In this document: piece by piece, positions 51,642 through 59,773 of the stretch | Layout of the letters: each line of letters starts with the position of its first letter | Numbering within the stretch: the stretch's first letter is position 1 | Assembly (NCBI RefSeq): GCF_001375555.1 | Contig: NZ_CTDZ01000009.1 | Span: forward strand, 2,597,758 to 2,661,757 | Direction: 5' to 3' | Length of the DNA: 64,000 bases | Source: Numidum massiliense | Lineage (GTDB): Bacteria > Bacillota > Bacilli > Thermoactinomycetales > Novibacillaceae | Translations under genes and position numbers: made by a program | Notes under the pieces: generated by a model | Databases searched by the model: none | Seen by the model: only the letters and a program-made list of their open reading frames with translations | Told to the model about the DNA's origin: nothing

Positions 51642-53257
51642 GTATGTGTCAAGCTTTACTCGACGACCTTACAGGATCAAGGATTTAAAGACCTAAATAT
51701 GTCATTCCCTAACGTTCACTTGTTGTCCGCCCTTGAGGAGTTAACTCTTCAAGGACGGCGATTAACCACCTTATCCAAATACCCAATAGCACTTGAAGCT
51801 GATGCGGCACCTACTTGGATCCTGCCAACTTGAACCCCAATGTGATCCGACTTACCTATTCGCCTCGCATGGCGTTTTAGTTTTTGTGTCACTTGGCGGT
51901 TGGGCCAGACAGTTAATAATGCCTGTCTCAACGTCCCATTGGTAACGCCTTGTTGTACTTTGGCGATGGCTTGAGCCCCTTCTTCACTCCAGTACATGCC
52001 ACGACGTTTCATGCGGTATGCCAGACGTCTCTGGTTCGATTCCATGCATCCCATCCTACGAGCATTTTTTGGCACGTCTGGACTAACCTCACGCCAGTCG
52101 CAGAGGATCTCCCAGTGCCCTTCAAGATACTTCTGCATGTTCTCGATACGCTTTTCCTCTCGCTCCGTCTCTGCATTTCCCTGTGCCGTATCAATCACCG
52201 CTTTAAACCTATCCTTATTTTTTTCGGATATTGCCTTTTCAATTTGAGGAATGAGCCTTGGCTGGCGGCTCAACCCGCGACGAATACTCCTCTTTACGTG
52301 AAAAGGATCCAATTGGCGGACAACCGATGTCGCTTCAGAAAAGGTATTTTGAACGCGTTCCTCAGAGATCCATGAAGCCGCATCCGCATTAGTCGCCACA
52401 TGTGTATGTGAGAGATCCCAACGATGTCGAATCGCTGCATAACCTATTTCCCAAAAGTCATCCACCGATTCAACGGTAGAAAAGACGTGACGATCTGTTA
52501 ACGAGACACGCTGTCCGTTTTGCTCCCACCCGGTATAGGCAAGCATATTTTTGATCTCTATTCCTTTGCCTCTCCCTTTGACGTATAAGCCATCTGCTTC
52601 GCAATATAAGTGCTTAACGGACGGAGAGTTAGGAATTACCGTATCCTCAAAAATTCGATCCCTTTTTTCAGCATCCATGACAGCTTGAGCTTCACCTGCT
52701 TCTTTTACTAAGCGCTGAAACGTCGTATGGCTGATCGTTATACCGGCAAGTTTTTGCGTGACCTCTGAGGCGAGGCGGTAGGTCATTCCCGGCGCTGCAG
52801 CTAACTCTGCTCCGAGCATCATAAGGTCTGGGCTGTATCTTTTACGGCGTTTTAAACCGATTGCCTCATCGACAGGGTAATGTGCGTTTCCGTTTCGGTC
52901 GTACATCAAGTGGCGTTTATAGGACACTGTCCCAAAAAAACTGGTGAACTCCCGGCTGTCCAATCGCTCACTTTTCCAACCGTATTTTTCCTTGTAATGC
53001 GTCGTCATCATCTGATCGAGCTGCTCCAAAAATTCTCCGAACAGATCAGCCATCACTTCCATCAGGCGAATACGTAAGCTTTCCCAAAACGACAACATAT
53101 CTGTAGACTGTTCCAAGATAGTAGCGATTTCTGGTATAATGGTTTTCAAGGAAGACCTCTCCTTTCGTGGTGGTTAGGAGTACTATTTAGGTCTTCCTTT
53201 TCTATATTCTCCCTCCAAATTCCTGCTAAAACCCTTCGAGAGAAATGTTACACATAC
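51642..53257 (-). mobile_element. ISLre2-family insertion sequence, apparently complete
   Basis: Bounded by imperfect inverted ends: GTATGTGTCAAGC... at 51642 and its complement GTATGTGTAACAT... from 53257, with matches continuing through CTCGA. About 15 of 22 inner positions agree. The 9-bp sequence CACCTTTAA flanks both ends (51633-51641 and 53258-53266), the direct-repeat size I associate with this family. Element length about 1.6 kb, one transposase gene. Confidence 0.85.
51749..53149 (-). CDS. ISLre2-family (UPF0236) transposase
   Basis: 466 residues, full length for the group. It has the N-terminal YKEKYGWKSERLDSREFTSFFGTVSYKRHLMYDRNG region, a predicted catalytic acidic residue in YCEADGLYVKGRGKG (near 182), TNADAASWI (near 255) and LDPFHVKRSIRRG (near 280), as in UPF0236 transposases. 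No frameshift or stop is present, so the element may still move. AAAGGAGAGG precedes the ATG start. Confidence 0.93.
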   Translation of the reverse strand: MKTIIPEIATILEQSTDMLSFWESLRIRLMEVMADLFGEFLEQLDQMMTTHYKEKYGWKSERLDSREFTSFFGTVSYKRHLMYDRNGNAHYPVDEAIGLKRRKRYSPDLMMLGAELAAAPGMTYRLASEVTQKLAGITISHTTFQRLVKEAGEAQAVMDAEKRDRIFEDTVIPNSPSVKHLYCEADGLYVKGRGKGIEIKNMLAYTGWEQNGQRVSLTDRHVFSTVESVDDFWEIGYAAIRHRWDLSHTHVATNADAASWISEERVQNTFSEATSVVRQLDPFHVKRSIRRGLSRQPRLIPQIEKAISEKNKDRFKAVIDTAQGNAETEREEKRIENMQKYLEGHWEILCDWREVSPDVPKNARRMGCMESNQRRLAYRMKRRGMYWSEEGAQAIAKVQQGVTNGTLRQALLTVWPNRQVTQKLKRHARRIGKSDHIGVQVGRIQVGAASASSAIGYLDKVVNRRP

Positions 53258-53295
53258 CACCTTTAAGTCAAAAACGCACACTTCGAGGGCACGGG

Positions 53296-53967
53296 TTACA
53301 CCCGTTCAATACATTCGGGCGTATCATTGCGCGGTGAATTGACGAATGGCGAGACTTCGTAAGCTTCCATTTGTTCGGCCGGATACGGTTGTAACAGTTG
53401 TTTCAGATCGTCCGATTCATCGTACCCTCGATCCAGCCACACCTCTTCATCCTCCCGCTGCAAAATGACAGGCATGCGCCCATGAATGTCTGTCATGAGT
53501 GCATTCGCGCTGGTCGTCACAATCGTACACGAATAAACGGCCTCACCTTCCGGGGACACCCACCTGTCCCACAGGCCGGCAAAGGCGAACAACTCGCCCG
53601 ACTTCAAACGGATCCTGAACGGCATTTTCTTCCCGTCACCTTGTTTCCACTCGTAAAAACTGTCAGCAAGAATCAGACAGCGGCGCCGCGCGAACGAACG
53701 GCGGAAGCTCGCTTTTTCATCGACCGTTTCTGCGCGCGCATTGATCAGCTTATTGCCGATGCGCGTATCTTTTGCCCATGAAGGGATCAAACCCCAGCGC
53801 AGTTGCCCCAGGCGGTTTTTCTCCCCGTCGTTAACGACTGCCAACACTTGCTGGGAAGGAGCGATGTTGTACCTCGGCAGTAACTGAAGCCCGTCACTCA
53901 AGTAGGCAATCTTAAAACGGTGCACAATTAAGTCCATATCCGCGATTAATGTAAACCGTCCACACAT
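53296..53967 (-). CDS. SRAP-family protein (YedK/HMCES type)
   Basis: 223 residues. Catalytic Cys2 (MCGRFTL), INARAETV near residue 75, SFYEWK near 104 with the active-site Glu, and IHGRMPV near 161 with the conserved His. These proteins form a stable thiazolidine crosslink with abasic sites in single-stranded DNA and shield them. The protein is complete and starts at the ATG after GGACGGTGGCAGGCG. It lies immediately outside the insertion sequence. Confidence 0.94.
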   Translation of the reverse strand: MCGRFTLIADMDLIVHRFKIAYLSDGLQLLPRYNIAPSQQVLAVVNDGEKNRLGQLRWGLIPSWAKDTRIGNKLINARAETVDEKASFRRSFARRRCLILADSFYEWKQGDGKKMPFRIRLKSGELFAFAGLWDRWVSPEGEAVYSCTIVTTSANALMTDIHGRMPVILQREDEEVWLDRGYDESDDLKQLLQPYPAEQMEAYEVSPFVNSPRNDTPECIERV

Positions 53968-54081
53968 CGCCTGCCACCGTCCTCTTCAGTAAACAGTGAT
54001 CTCATCTTCATCCGGCACACCCACCTGATTCCATCCCGTCTACTTAGTTCTATTATTGTTACTTACTGGCTATTCATTCGT

Positions 54082-54089
54082 GATATAAT
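54082..54089 (+). promoter_or_regulatory. extended -10 promoter of the DUF3006/metallo-hydrolase pair
   Basis: TGATATAAT (54081-54089), a TG-extended perfect -10. The -35 is poor. About 150 bases before the DUF3006 start. Confidence 0.45.
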
Positions 54090-54242
54090 AGTAATTGTTA
54101 CCATTCGTGAGCTATATATCCATACCCCCACGGATACGACAACGGCATAACGTGCAAAACGGCAGCGCGGTTTTACGTATGTCACTGTGTCTAGCAAAAA
54201 AACGCAAACGAAAAAGCAAGCGCCGCCAAAGGAGGTGATTCA

Positions 54243-54464
54243 TTGCGCAAAGGAGTGATCGATCGTTTCGAAGGAAATTTCGCTGTCGTCGAATGGCTAG
54301 ACAATGCAGACACCGTAGACGTACATAAAAGCGAGCTACCCGCCTACACAGACAGCGGCGATGTCGTCTTCCGAAAAAACGGCAATTGGCACGTCGACAA
54401 AGATGAAACAGCTAAACGAGAAAAAGCAATCGAAAAACTGATGGAGGAGATGTGGGAAGATTGA
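54243..54464 (+). CDS. DUF3006 family small protein
   Basis: 73 residues. RKGVIDRFEGNFAVVEWLDNAD...DVHKSELPAYTDSGDVVFRKNGNW is the DUF3006 pattern, a small beta domain commonly encoded next to ComEC-type metallo-beta-lactamase hydrolases in Firmicutes. AAAGGAGG precedes the TTG start by six bases. The stop TGA overlaps the TTG start of the next gene (TTGA), so the two are translationally coupled. Its biochemical role is unknown. Confidence 0.85.
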   Translation: MRKGVIDRFEGNFAVVEWLDNADTVDVHKSELPAYTDSGDVVFRKNGNWHVDKDETAKREKAIEKLMEEMWED

Positions 54465-55345
54465 AACACACATTTAAAAAGTTCTTATCTATTTCGTTAG
54501 TCCTCGCTCTCGTCTTTACTTTTACAATCAGCACCTTTACTGCTAGCGACGTCTACGCCGCGAAGCAGAAAAAAATGCACGTCCACTTCATTGATGTCGG
54601 GCAAGGTGACTCCACCCTCATCAAATTTCCGTCGGGGAAAACGATGTTAATCGACGGTGGCTCAAAAGGGAAAGGCAAAATAGTCCTTAGCAAGTTAAAA
54701 AAGTTTAAAGTAAAGCAAATCGATATACTTGTCGCCACACACCCAGACGCACAACATATCGGTGGCTTAATACCCGTGTTGCAGTCGAAGACGAAAGTTA
54801 AAAAAGTTTATGCTCCAAAAGTCTCCCATACGACGAAAACGTACAAAGACTTCTTGCGGGCAGTAAAGAAGAAAAAACTAAAAATCGCGACGGCCAAAGC
54901 CGGCGTTAAACTGAACGTCGGAAAAGGTGCTACCGCGACAATCGTCGCCCCAGTTAAATCGTACAGTAAAAAAGACCTCAACAACTGGGGTACCGTTATC
55001 CGCGTCAAACACGGCAAAAATACGTTTCTCTTCACCGGAGATGCCGAGACTAAATCGGAAAAAGACATGGTAAAAAGCGTGAAAAAACGGCCGATTTCCG
55101 CAACAGTCCTGAAGGTGGCGCACCACGGATCCAAATACTCGACGAGTACCGCCTTCCTCAAAAAGGTGAAACCAAAATACGCCGTCATTAGTGTCGCAAA
55201 AAAGAACGCCTATAAACACCCGACGAAAGAAACGCTTAGTCGACTTAAAAAGGCAAAAGTGAAAAAGATATACCGGACCGATCAACATCGGACGATCACT
55301 GCCACGAGCAACGGAAAAACCGTCTCTTTCAAAACAAAACAGTAA
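54461..55345 (+). CDS. secreted ComEC/Rec2-like metallo-beta-lactamase-fold hydrolase
   Basis: 294 residues from TTG 54461 (a GTG three codons earlier would be too close to GGAGGAG). Signal peptide LKHTFKKFLSISLVLALVFTFTISTFTASDVYA. The domain has the ComEC hydrolase pattern: MHVHFIDVGQGDSTLIKFPSGKTMLIDGG, then VATHPDAQHIGGL, LFTGDAE and VAHHGSKYSTS. In the main metal motif the usual D-H pair reads Q-H (HPDAQH), so one metal ligand is changed. The protein is very lysine-rich. Free-standing members are thought to act on extracellular nucleic acid or nucleotides, not proven here. Confidence 0.82.
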   Translation: MKHTFKKFLSISLVLALVFTFTISTFTASDVYAAKQKKMHVHFIDVGQGDSTLIKFPSGKTMLIDGGSKGKGKIVLSKLKKFKVKQIDILVATHPDAQHIGGLIPVLQSKTKVKKVYAPKVSHTTKTYKDFLRAVKKKKLKIATAKAGVKLNVGKGATATIVAPVKSYSKKDLNNWGTVIRVKHGKNTFLFTGDAETKSEKDMVKSVKKRPISATVLKVAHHGSKYSTSTAFLKKVKPKYAVISVAKKNAYKHPTKETLSRLKKAKVKKIYRTDQHRTITATSNGKTVSFKTKQ

Positions 55346-55403
55346 CGTCCCGCGCTTCGCATCGCATACGGTTGTATCTTGCAACTTAAAGCCACCGCCA
55401 TAG

Positions 55404-55441
55404 AAAACGACCACCCGAGAGATTACTTCTCAGGGTGGTCG
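55404..55441 (-). terminator. terminator of the serine hydrolase gene
   Basis: CGACCACCC (55408-55416) / GGGTGGTCG (55433-55441). On the minus strand it is followed by TTTTCT. It may also stop the convergent plus-strand gene. Confidence 0.7.
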
Positions 55442-55466
55442 CCTCAGGATCGGTGATTGCAACGAA

Positions 55467-57206
55467 CTAGTTTTTCCGCTCGGCAACGAATTCGCCGTTC
55501 GGTTGATTCAGTCGAATCCCTGTGACTTTTCCCGCGGAATCTTCCTCGAAGCGAACGCTGAATCCTGACAGGTTTTTGATATTGAAAGACCTGTTCGCAT
55601 GAGGGACGAGTTCGTATTCCGGTTGTCCTGGAATGGACATGTGTAGTGTTTTTTCTCCTTTTACGGAAACTGTGATAAGCTGCTTCCCTTCCAAATCGTA
55701 CTGTCCAGCGAAGGTAGCCAGTCGCGCGGAATCAGACAGCATCTCATCTGGCAACTTCGCAAATTTAATTTCCGCCGCTCCCGGTTCGAGCGCCAACGGG
55801 ATGGTATAGTGCGCAATATAACCGTGGACGTCGGTATGAAACGAAGTCAAAAACTTCGCCTCGACCGGCTCAAAATCGAGCACAAACGTATCGTAATGGT
55901 AATGAGTCAATGGCAAGGCAAAGGAATTAAAAAATACTTGGAGTTTGCCTTTGACGAGTTCCACTTTTAGCTCCCCGTAGCCCGGGTGTGCGTACTTACC
56001 TGTATAATCTTCGAGCGGATGGGAAGGCGTCGTCCCTTCGATTGGGTCCGACTTCGGCGCCCCCTTTAACCCAGTTTGCATTTCTTTCATTTTCTTCTGT
56101 TCTTCCTTCATACGTCCGTTCCAATCGATCGCTTCGTTCCCGAGTAGCTGGTCATAAATGTAGAAATTAAGGGCGTATGGCAGCGGACTAGCATCCATGT
56201 TTGTAAGAATGACGAGACCAATATTTTCATACGGCATAAACGAAACGAGAGCTGAAAACCCGTCAATATTTCCCCCGTGATGAAGCATATGGTAACCGCG
56301 GTAAGGATCGATAAACCAGCCGAGCCCGTAATTAGACATGGGTAATTCTTTTGAGGGCAGGCAGATTGTACAAGGCATGTGTGGTGTGTGCATCGTAGCC
56401 ATCGTCGCTTCACTTATGAGCGATTTACCGGAGAATGTCCCTTTATTTATCTGGAACTTTACCCAGTTGGCCATTTCCAACACGTTGGAATTGATCGAAC
56501 CGGCAGGGCCGATCGCATCGATGTTATGGAACGGAATTTGTTTTAGGACGTTATCTTTTAATTTGTAGGGTAGGGCGTAATTCGGTAGCCGCTGCATCTC
56601 TTCCACCGAAAAATTGCTCTCATGCATTTCTAGAGGTGTCAGTAACCGCTCGCGCACAAAACCCTCCCAAGAATCTCCAGCAAGTTTACCCGCCATATAA
56701 CCGGCCGTCGTGTACATTAAATTTTGATACTGCCATTTCTCGCGAAAATCGACGTTCGGCTCTAAGTAACGTAGGCGTTCGATCAGTTCCTCGCGCGTAA
56801 TAGCAGCGTTGTGGTACCATACGAACTCATGCCGTGGAAGCCCGCTGCGGTGGCATGCCAAATCGCGCGGCGTCAACCGTTCTGTCGCCACAGGGTCGTG
56901 CAGTTTGAAACCTGGCAAGTAATCCCTTACAGGCTCGTCCCAGTCTAACTTTCCCTCGTCAACCAATACACCCATCGCGGCAGTCGTAAACGACTTCGTC
57001 ACCGAACCGATCGCAAAGACCGTTTCCGGCGTTACTTCGAGCCGCTGATCGACATCGCGGTACCCGAAGCCTTCGGCCATCACCACCTCATCATCCTTGA
57101 CGACGGCAACCGCCGCGCCCGGCACGTTCCATTCCTCTAGCTTCTCTGCAACTAATTTCGAAAGCCCTTTCAATTGTAATTGCTTCGTTCCTCGCGTCGT
57201 CTCCAT
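55467..57206 (-). CDS. beta-lactamase-fold serine hydrolase with C-terminal DUF3471-like domains
   Basis: 579 residues, no signal peptide. Class C beta-lactamase/penicillin-binding fold: nucleophile in GSVTKSF (SxxK, near residue 68), the Tyr motif YQNLMYTTAG (near 160) and HHGGNIDGF in place of KTG (near 315). The C-terminal part (about 380-579) contains two lipocalin-like or DUF3471-type beta domains (LEDYTGKYAHPGYGELKVEL..., ATFAGQYDLEGKQLITVSV...). Relatives are esterases or D-aminopeptidases. The substrate is unknown. It is convergent with the metallo-hydrolase gene. Confidence 0.88.
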   Translation of the reverse strand: METTRGTKQLQLKGLSKLVAEKLEEWNVPGAAVAVVKDDEVVMAEGFGYRDVDQRLEVTPETVFAIGSVTKSFTTAAMGVLVDEGKLDWDEPVRDYLPGFKLHDPVATERLTPRDLACHRSGLPRHEFVWYHNAAITREELIERLRYLEPNVDFREKWQYQNLMYTTAGYMAGKLAGDSWEGFVRERLLTPLEMHESNFSVEEMQRLPNYALPYKLKDNVLKQIPFHNIDAIGPAGSINSNVLEMANWVKFQINKGTFSGKSLISEATMATMHTPHMPCTICLPSKELPMSNYGLGWFIDPYRGYHMLHHGGNIDGFSALVSFMPYENIGLVILTNMDASPLPYALNFYIYDQLLGNEAIDWNGRMKEEQKKMKEMQTGLKGAPKSDPIEGTTPSHPLEDYTGKYAHPGYGELKVELVKGKLQVFFNSFALPLTHYHYDTFVLDFEPVEAKFLTSFHTDVHGYIAHYTIPLALEPGAAEIKFAKLPDEMLSDSARLATFAGQYDLEGKQLITVSVKGEKTLHMSIPGQPEYELVPHANRSFNIKNLSGFSVRFEEDSAGKVTGIRLNQPNGEFVAERKN

Positions 57207-57332
57207 GCAAAATCCCCTCTCTTATTTCATTCTCACCCTATATAACGGACAGTAGAGCGGTTTCGTTCATTTTTATTTCAAGGACAACCGCCGGAACCAG
57301 ATCGATTCGTCTGATTCTGGCTATTTTGCGGA

Positions 57333-57382
57333 GCGTCACATCAACATTTTCTATGGCGCGCCCGGAAGGATTCGAAGTCTGG
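57333..57382 (-). repeat. att-like remnant of the tRNA-Arg gene, left end of the island
   Basis: The sequence from GCGTCACATCAAC through GGCGCGCCCGG to ATTCGAAGTCTGG copies the 3' part of the tRNA-Arg gene and its flank at 61646-61716 with few differences. The part between the two ATTCGAA repeats of the tRNA (T-loop and anticodon) is deleted. It is not a functional tRNA. Confidence 0.8.
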
Positions 57383-57452
57383 TTTTTTTGGTTTTTTAGG
57401 CGTTTATGCTTGTTCGGTAACAACTTTCAAACATTGAGTTATAAATGGTTTT

Positions 57453-57487
57453 GAACATGCCCGTTTCGTGCATGTTCATTTTTTTAT
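57453..57487 (+). terminator. orphan plus-strand terminator
   Basis: Perfect GAACATGC / GCATGTTC (57453-57477), then ATTTTTTT. No plus-strand gene ends here, so it may be left from deleted sequence. The remainder of 57207-57591 holds the tRNA remnant and no supported gene. Confidence 0.6.
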
Positions 57488-57573
57488 GTACCGATGGTTT
57501 GCAAATATGTTTGCAGTTTGTTTGCTGCTGGTGGGCTGTCTCCACGTGAACGTATGTTTGTCTGGAAGGGAGG

Positions 57574-57610
57574 AAAAAGACCATCCCTTTTTTACACATT
57601 AGGATGGTCT
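57574..57610 (-). terminator. terminator overlapping the antitoxin stop codon
   Basis: On the minus strand AGACCATCC, a loop that includes the stop TAA of the antitoxin gene, GGATGGTCT and then TTTTTCC. The stem begins within the last codons. Confidence 0.75.
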
Positions 57611-58569
57611 GGGTGTTGTCGATAAAAAGAAATCATGTCCTCTTCGCTTATTGGGGCAGAGCTGTTTTCCCCGGGTGGAAGATTGCCTCTTGCGTTTTTC
57701 CAAGGAGCATCTTCATGGGTGAGGTCTCTCAAATGCTCGGCAGAGAACTTCCCGTACCCCTCCCATATTAGATCTAAAAAATGCCTTTCTTCATCCGTTA
57801 GATAACTCGGATCGTAGTCGTCTGGATATTCGATGTCCCTCTTACCATTGTATTGTCCCCAAAGATCAGAATTAACCGGCCCATATCGCCAAGCCCTAAA
57901 AGTTCCCTTAAACAACCTCGTCTCCTTAGATGCAAGACACCACGCTTGTGCATAGTAACAGATTTTTTGAAGCTTAAGCGGAGTGATGCCGTATCCATCT
58001 CCCCTGTCGGGTTTAGTAAGAAAGTACTTAGCAACAGTGAACACATCCAAAACCCTTTTTGGAACGAAGTTCAATGCCCTAATCCTTGTTAAAAAATCCT
58101 GTTTAACACCGACATTCCCTATTTTAGAACCAATGGTCTCGCGATCTACATCACTTAAACCTATATTGTTATCAACCAACTTCTTTAAATTGCACGGATC
58201 CTTAATTAGCTCAAGTTGGTTATTGTGACTTACACTTTGAATATCACCACTTTCGTAGCGCGAAAGCGTAGCATGACTCCAACCTAAAATTTTTGCCAAC
58301 TGGCGTTGGCTGAGCCCATACTTGTTACGGATTTCAACAATTTCTTCTGGCTGCAATAAGCCTTTCCTATTCCTGTACTCCTTATAGGCTTTACTGTAAT
58401 TCTCCCTAGAGAGCCCCTTATCGGGCACATACTCTCCACATTCTTGGCATGTTAAATACTTCGCCTCGATAATGATGTTTTCATCTTTTTTAACTGTAAA
58501 CGTCTTTTTTTCGGTTACTAGATCGCATTTTGTGTAATCCAAGCATTCCGGGCAGAATTTTTCACGCAT
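57592..58569 (-). CDS. antitoxin with MqsA/YgiT-type zinc finger, HTH and Panacea/SocA (DUF4065) domain
   Basis: 325 residues. N-terminal zinc finger with CPEC (residues 7-10) and CQEC (near 40) as in YgiT/MqsA, then an Xre-type HTH EIVEIRNKYGLSQRQLAKILGWSHATLSRYESG (about 77-110), then a Panacea/SocA domain (about 180-310) with ITPLKLQKICYYAQAWCLA and FRAWRYGPVNSDLW. Panacea-domain proteins neutralise diverse toxins encoded beside them. It follows the partner gene by 31 nt. TAGGAGGG precedes the ATG. Its HTH probably binds the palindrome at 59053-59072. Antitoxin role is by family and layout. Confidence 0.85.
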   Translation of the reverse strand: MREKFCPECLDYTKCDLVTEKKTFTVKKDENIIIEAKYLTCQECGEYVPDKGLSRENYSKAYKEYRNRKGLLQPEEIVEIRNKYGLSQRQLAKILGWSHATLSRYESGDIQSVSHNNQLELIKDPCNLKKLVDNNIGLSDVDRETIGSKIGNVGVKQDFLTRIRALNFVPKRVLDVFTVAKYFLTKPDRGDGYGITPLKLQKICYYAQAWCLASKETRLFKGTFRAWRYGPVNSDLWGQYNGKRDIEYPDDYDPSYLTDEERHFLDLIWEGYGKFSAEHLRDLTHEDAPWKNARGNLPPGENSSAPISEEDMISFYRQHPDHPNV

Positions 58570-58600
58570 TTTTTATCCCTCCTACTAGGTTATTTGAGCT

Positions 58601-58984
58601 TTAACGAAGAGGATATTGCAGTGGGTACCTAGCTTCATGAAAAGATACACAAATGCATTTCGTAAACTTTTTGGTTTGAGTTAAAGAAAATTTAATATAA
58701 ATTTCTATATCGCAAACCATTTTACCGAATACCCATATCTTAGAGTTGTTCTTACCATTCCTGCTTTTATTTTCTTCCGGCCCTTTGCTGTAATTTTCAA
58801 TTGTTAATTCGAGAACTTCCTCTTCAACGCGTTCCGGCATAATACCCAATTTAGTCAAAGTTTCTTGGGTTTCGTCTCTATCCGCTACCTCGAAGTCCCC
58901 GTTATCGTCCTTTATTAAGCGCTTAACTTCCCTTAGAAAGCGCTTTACCTGATCAACGCTGGCAACAGACAATGCTTTTACCAC
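58601..58984 (-). CDS. putative toxin of the Panacea-type pair
   Basis: 127 residues from GTG 58984. It is a small alpha/beta protein: helices VDQVKRFLREVKRLIKDDN and RVEEEVLELTIENYSKGPEEN, then a beta sheet SKIWVFGKMVCDIEIYIKFSL...KFTKCICVSFHEARYPLQY. The layout (short helices then three-stranded sheet with WVFG..I.G-like elements) recalls RelE/MqsR-type mRNA interferases, but no catalytic set can be fixed by eye. Position directly upstream of the antitoxin gene in the same operon supports a toxin role. Confidence 0.65.
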   Translation of the reverse strand: MVKALSVASVDQVKRFLREVKRLIKDDNGDFEVADRDETQETLTKLGIMPERVEEEVLELTIENYSKGPEENKSRNGKNNSKIWVFGKMVCDIEIYIKFSLTQTKKFTKCICVSFHEARYPLQYPLR

Positions 58985-59052
58985 TCCCTCTTGTCCTCAT
59001 TGTCTGTTTCTATCTTAGAACTATTTGCCAGCACGGTCAACGATTCATACAT

Positions 59053-59111
59053 GTGTTATCGTTTGATAACACCCTTTATATTATTATAATACCCTTTTTC
59101 CATTTTGTTAA
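59053..59111 (-). promoter_or_regulatory. promoter and palindromic operator of the toxin-antitoxin operon
   Basis: On the minus strand TTAACA (59111-59106), 17-bp spacer and TATAAT (59088-59083). The palindrome GTGTTATCGTTTGATAACAC (59053-59072, perfect 8-bp arms) lies around the expected start of transcription, the right place for autorepression by the antitoxin HTH. Confidence 0.75.
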
Positions 59112-59183
59112 CCCTTTTTCCAAAACGTAAAGGTTTCCCCGTGTACTTGGTACGCTTTCCATCAGTTCTTGGTTATACATCAT
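59076..59183 (-). CDS. tiny ORF upstream of the toxin-antitoxin operon, 35 residues
   Basis: ATG 59183 behind AAAGGAGGAGAA. Product MMYNQELMESVPSTRGNLYVLEKGLTKW... with a short basic end. Its ATG overlaps the TGA of the 27-residue ORF (ATGA), and its 3' part covers the operon promoter. In another frame the DNA reads SKGEIAFALGLKGGEMMYNQ, so this may be the debris of one larger gene. Confidence 0.3.
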   Translation of the reverse strand: MMYNQELMESVPSTRGNLYVLEKGLTKWKKGIIII

Positions 59184-59263
59184 TTCTCCTCCTTTAAGCC
59201 CAAGCGCAAAGGCGATTTCGCCTTTCGACAACTTTCCAAAAGCTCTTTTATTTTGTCCATCAT
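59180..59263 (-). CDS. tiny ORF, 27 residues
   Basis: ATG 59263 behind TAGGAGGATA. The product MMDKIKELLESCRKAKSPL... is a basic amphipathic helix resembling the start of a small Xre-type regulator. The reading frame runs out at a TGA that overlaps the next ORF. It may be a frameshifted fragment rather than an intact peptide. Confidence 0.3.
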   Translation of the reverse strand: MMDKIKELLESCRKAKSPLRLGLKEEK

Positions 59264-59346
59264 TATCCTCCTACGTTTTTAACGGGTGCGGCCCGTGGAG
59301 TTTCGCCGCTTTGTTCTCTAACGTCTTCAAACAGCAAAAAAAGACG

Positions 59347-59387
59347 AAAATAAAAAGCCTCGTATCTTCTGGATACAAGACCTTTTT
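59347..59387 (-). terminator. terminator after the DUF4926-like ORF
   Basis: On the minus strand AGGTCTTGTATC pairs with GATACGAGGCTT (G-T wobbles) around CAGAA, followed by TTTT. Confidence 0.65.
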
Positions 59388-59561
59388 CTAGGCACCTTCA
59401 ATCAATTTTTTAATTTTTTCAGGAAGCAAACCATAAGTGCTACCAGGTTCGTCAATATACTCAATTGCATATCCTGGCGGACTTTTGTAAACATCGACTA
59501 TTATGGCTTCCCGATCATCTTTTGTTAAGATGCGGGAAAACTGTTTATACAACTCTATCAC
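59388..59561 (-). CDS. small DUF4926-like protein, 57 residues
   Basis: GTG 59561 (or TTG 59552) to TAG 59388. The product ends REAIIVDVYKSPPGYAIEYIDEPGSTYGLLPEKIKKL, close to the DUF4926 pattern (GTIVEVYxxPPGYEVEFVDExG). Such small proteins often appear near toxin genes. AAGGAAGGTGATAGAG serves as the ribosome binding site. A terminator follows the stop. It lies between the toxin-antitoxin operon and the IS3 element, and its upstream partner may have been lost to the insertion. Confidence 0.6.
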   Translation of the reverse strand: MIELYKQFSRILTKDDREAIIVDVYKSPPGYAIEYIDEPGSTYGLLPEKIKKLIEGA

Positions 59562-59773
59562 CTTCCTTATTTTACGTATAGGCGGATAAACCCCTTAAAA
59601 CTGGACATACATAACTACAAGCTCACGTTATCTCTGGTTCTCGCTTCCTTTCGTCAATAGAAGTGTAGTCGCTTCAGACCTTCCGTCAAGGGTAAAGGCT
59701 ACGCCCTCGCTTTCGCTCGCCCTTGACGTCACGTCTTACAGCGGCTGTTGGCTTGGAAGACGAAAGGGAAGGA

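Noticed and set aside
57354-57382. second functional tRNA-Arg
   Set aside because: Only the acceptor and part of the T-arm are left; the D-arm and anticodon arm are missing.
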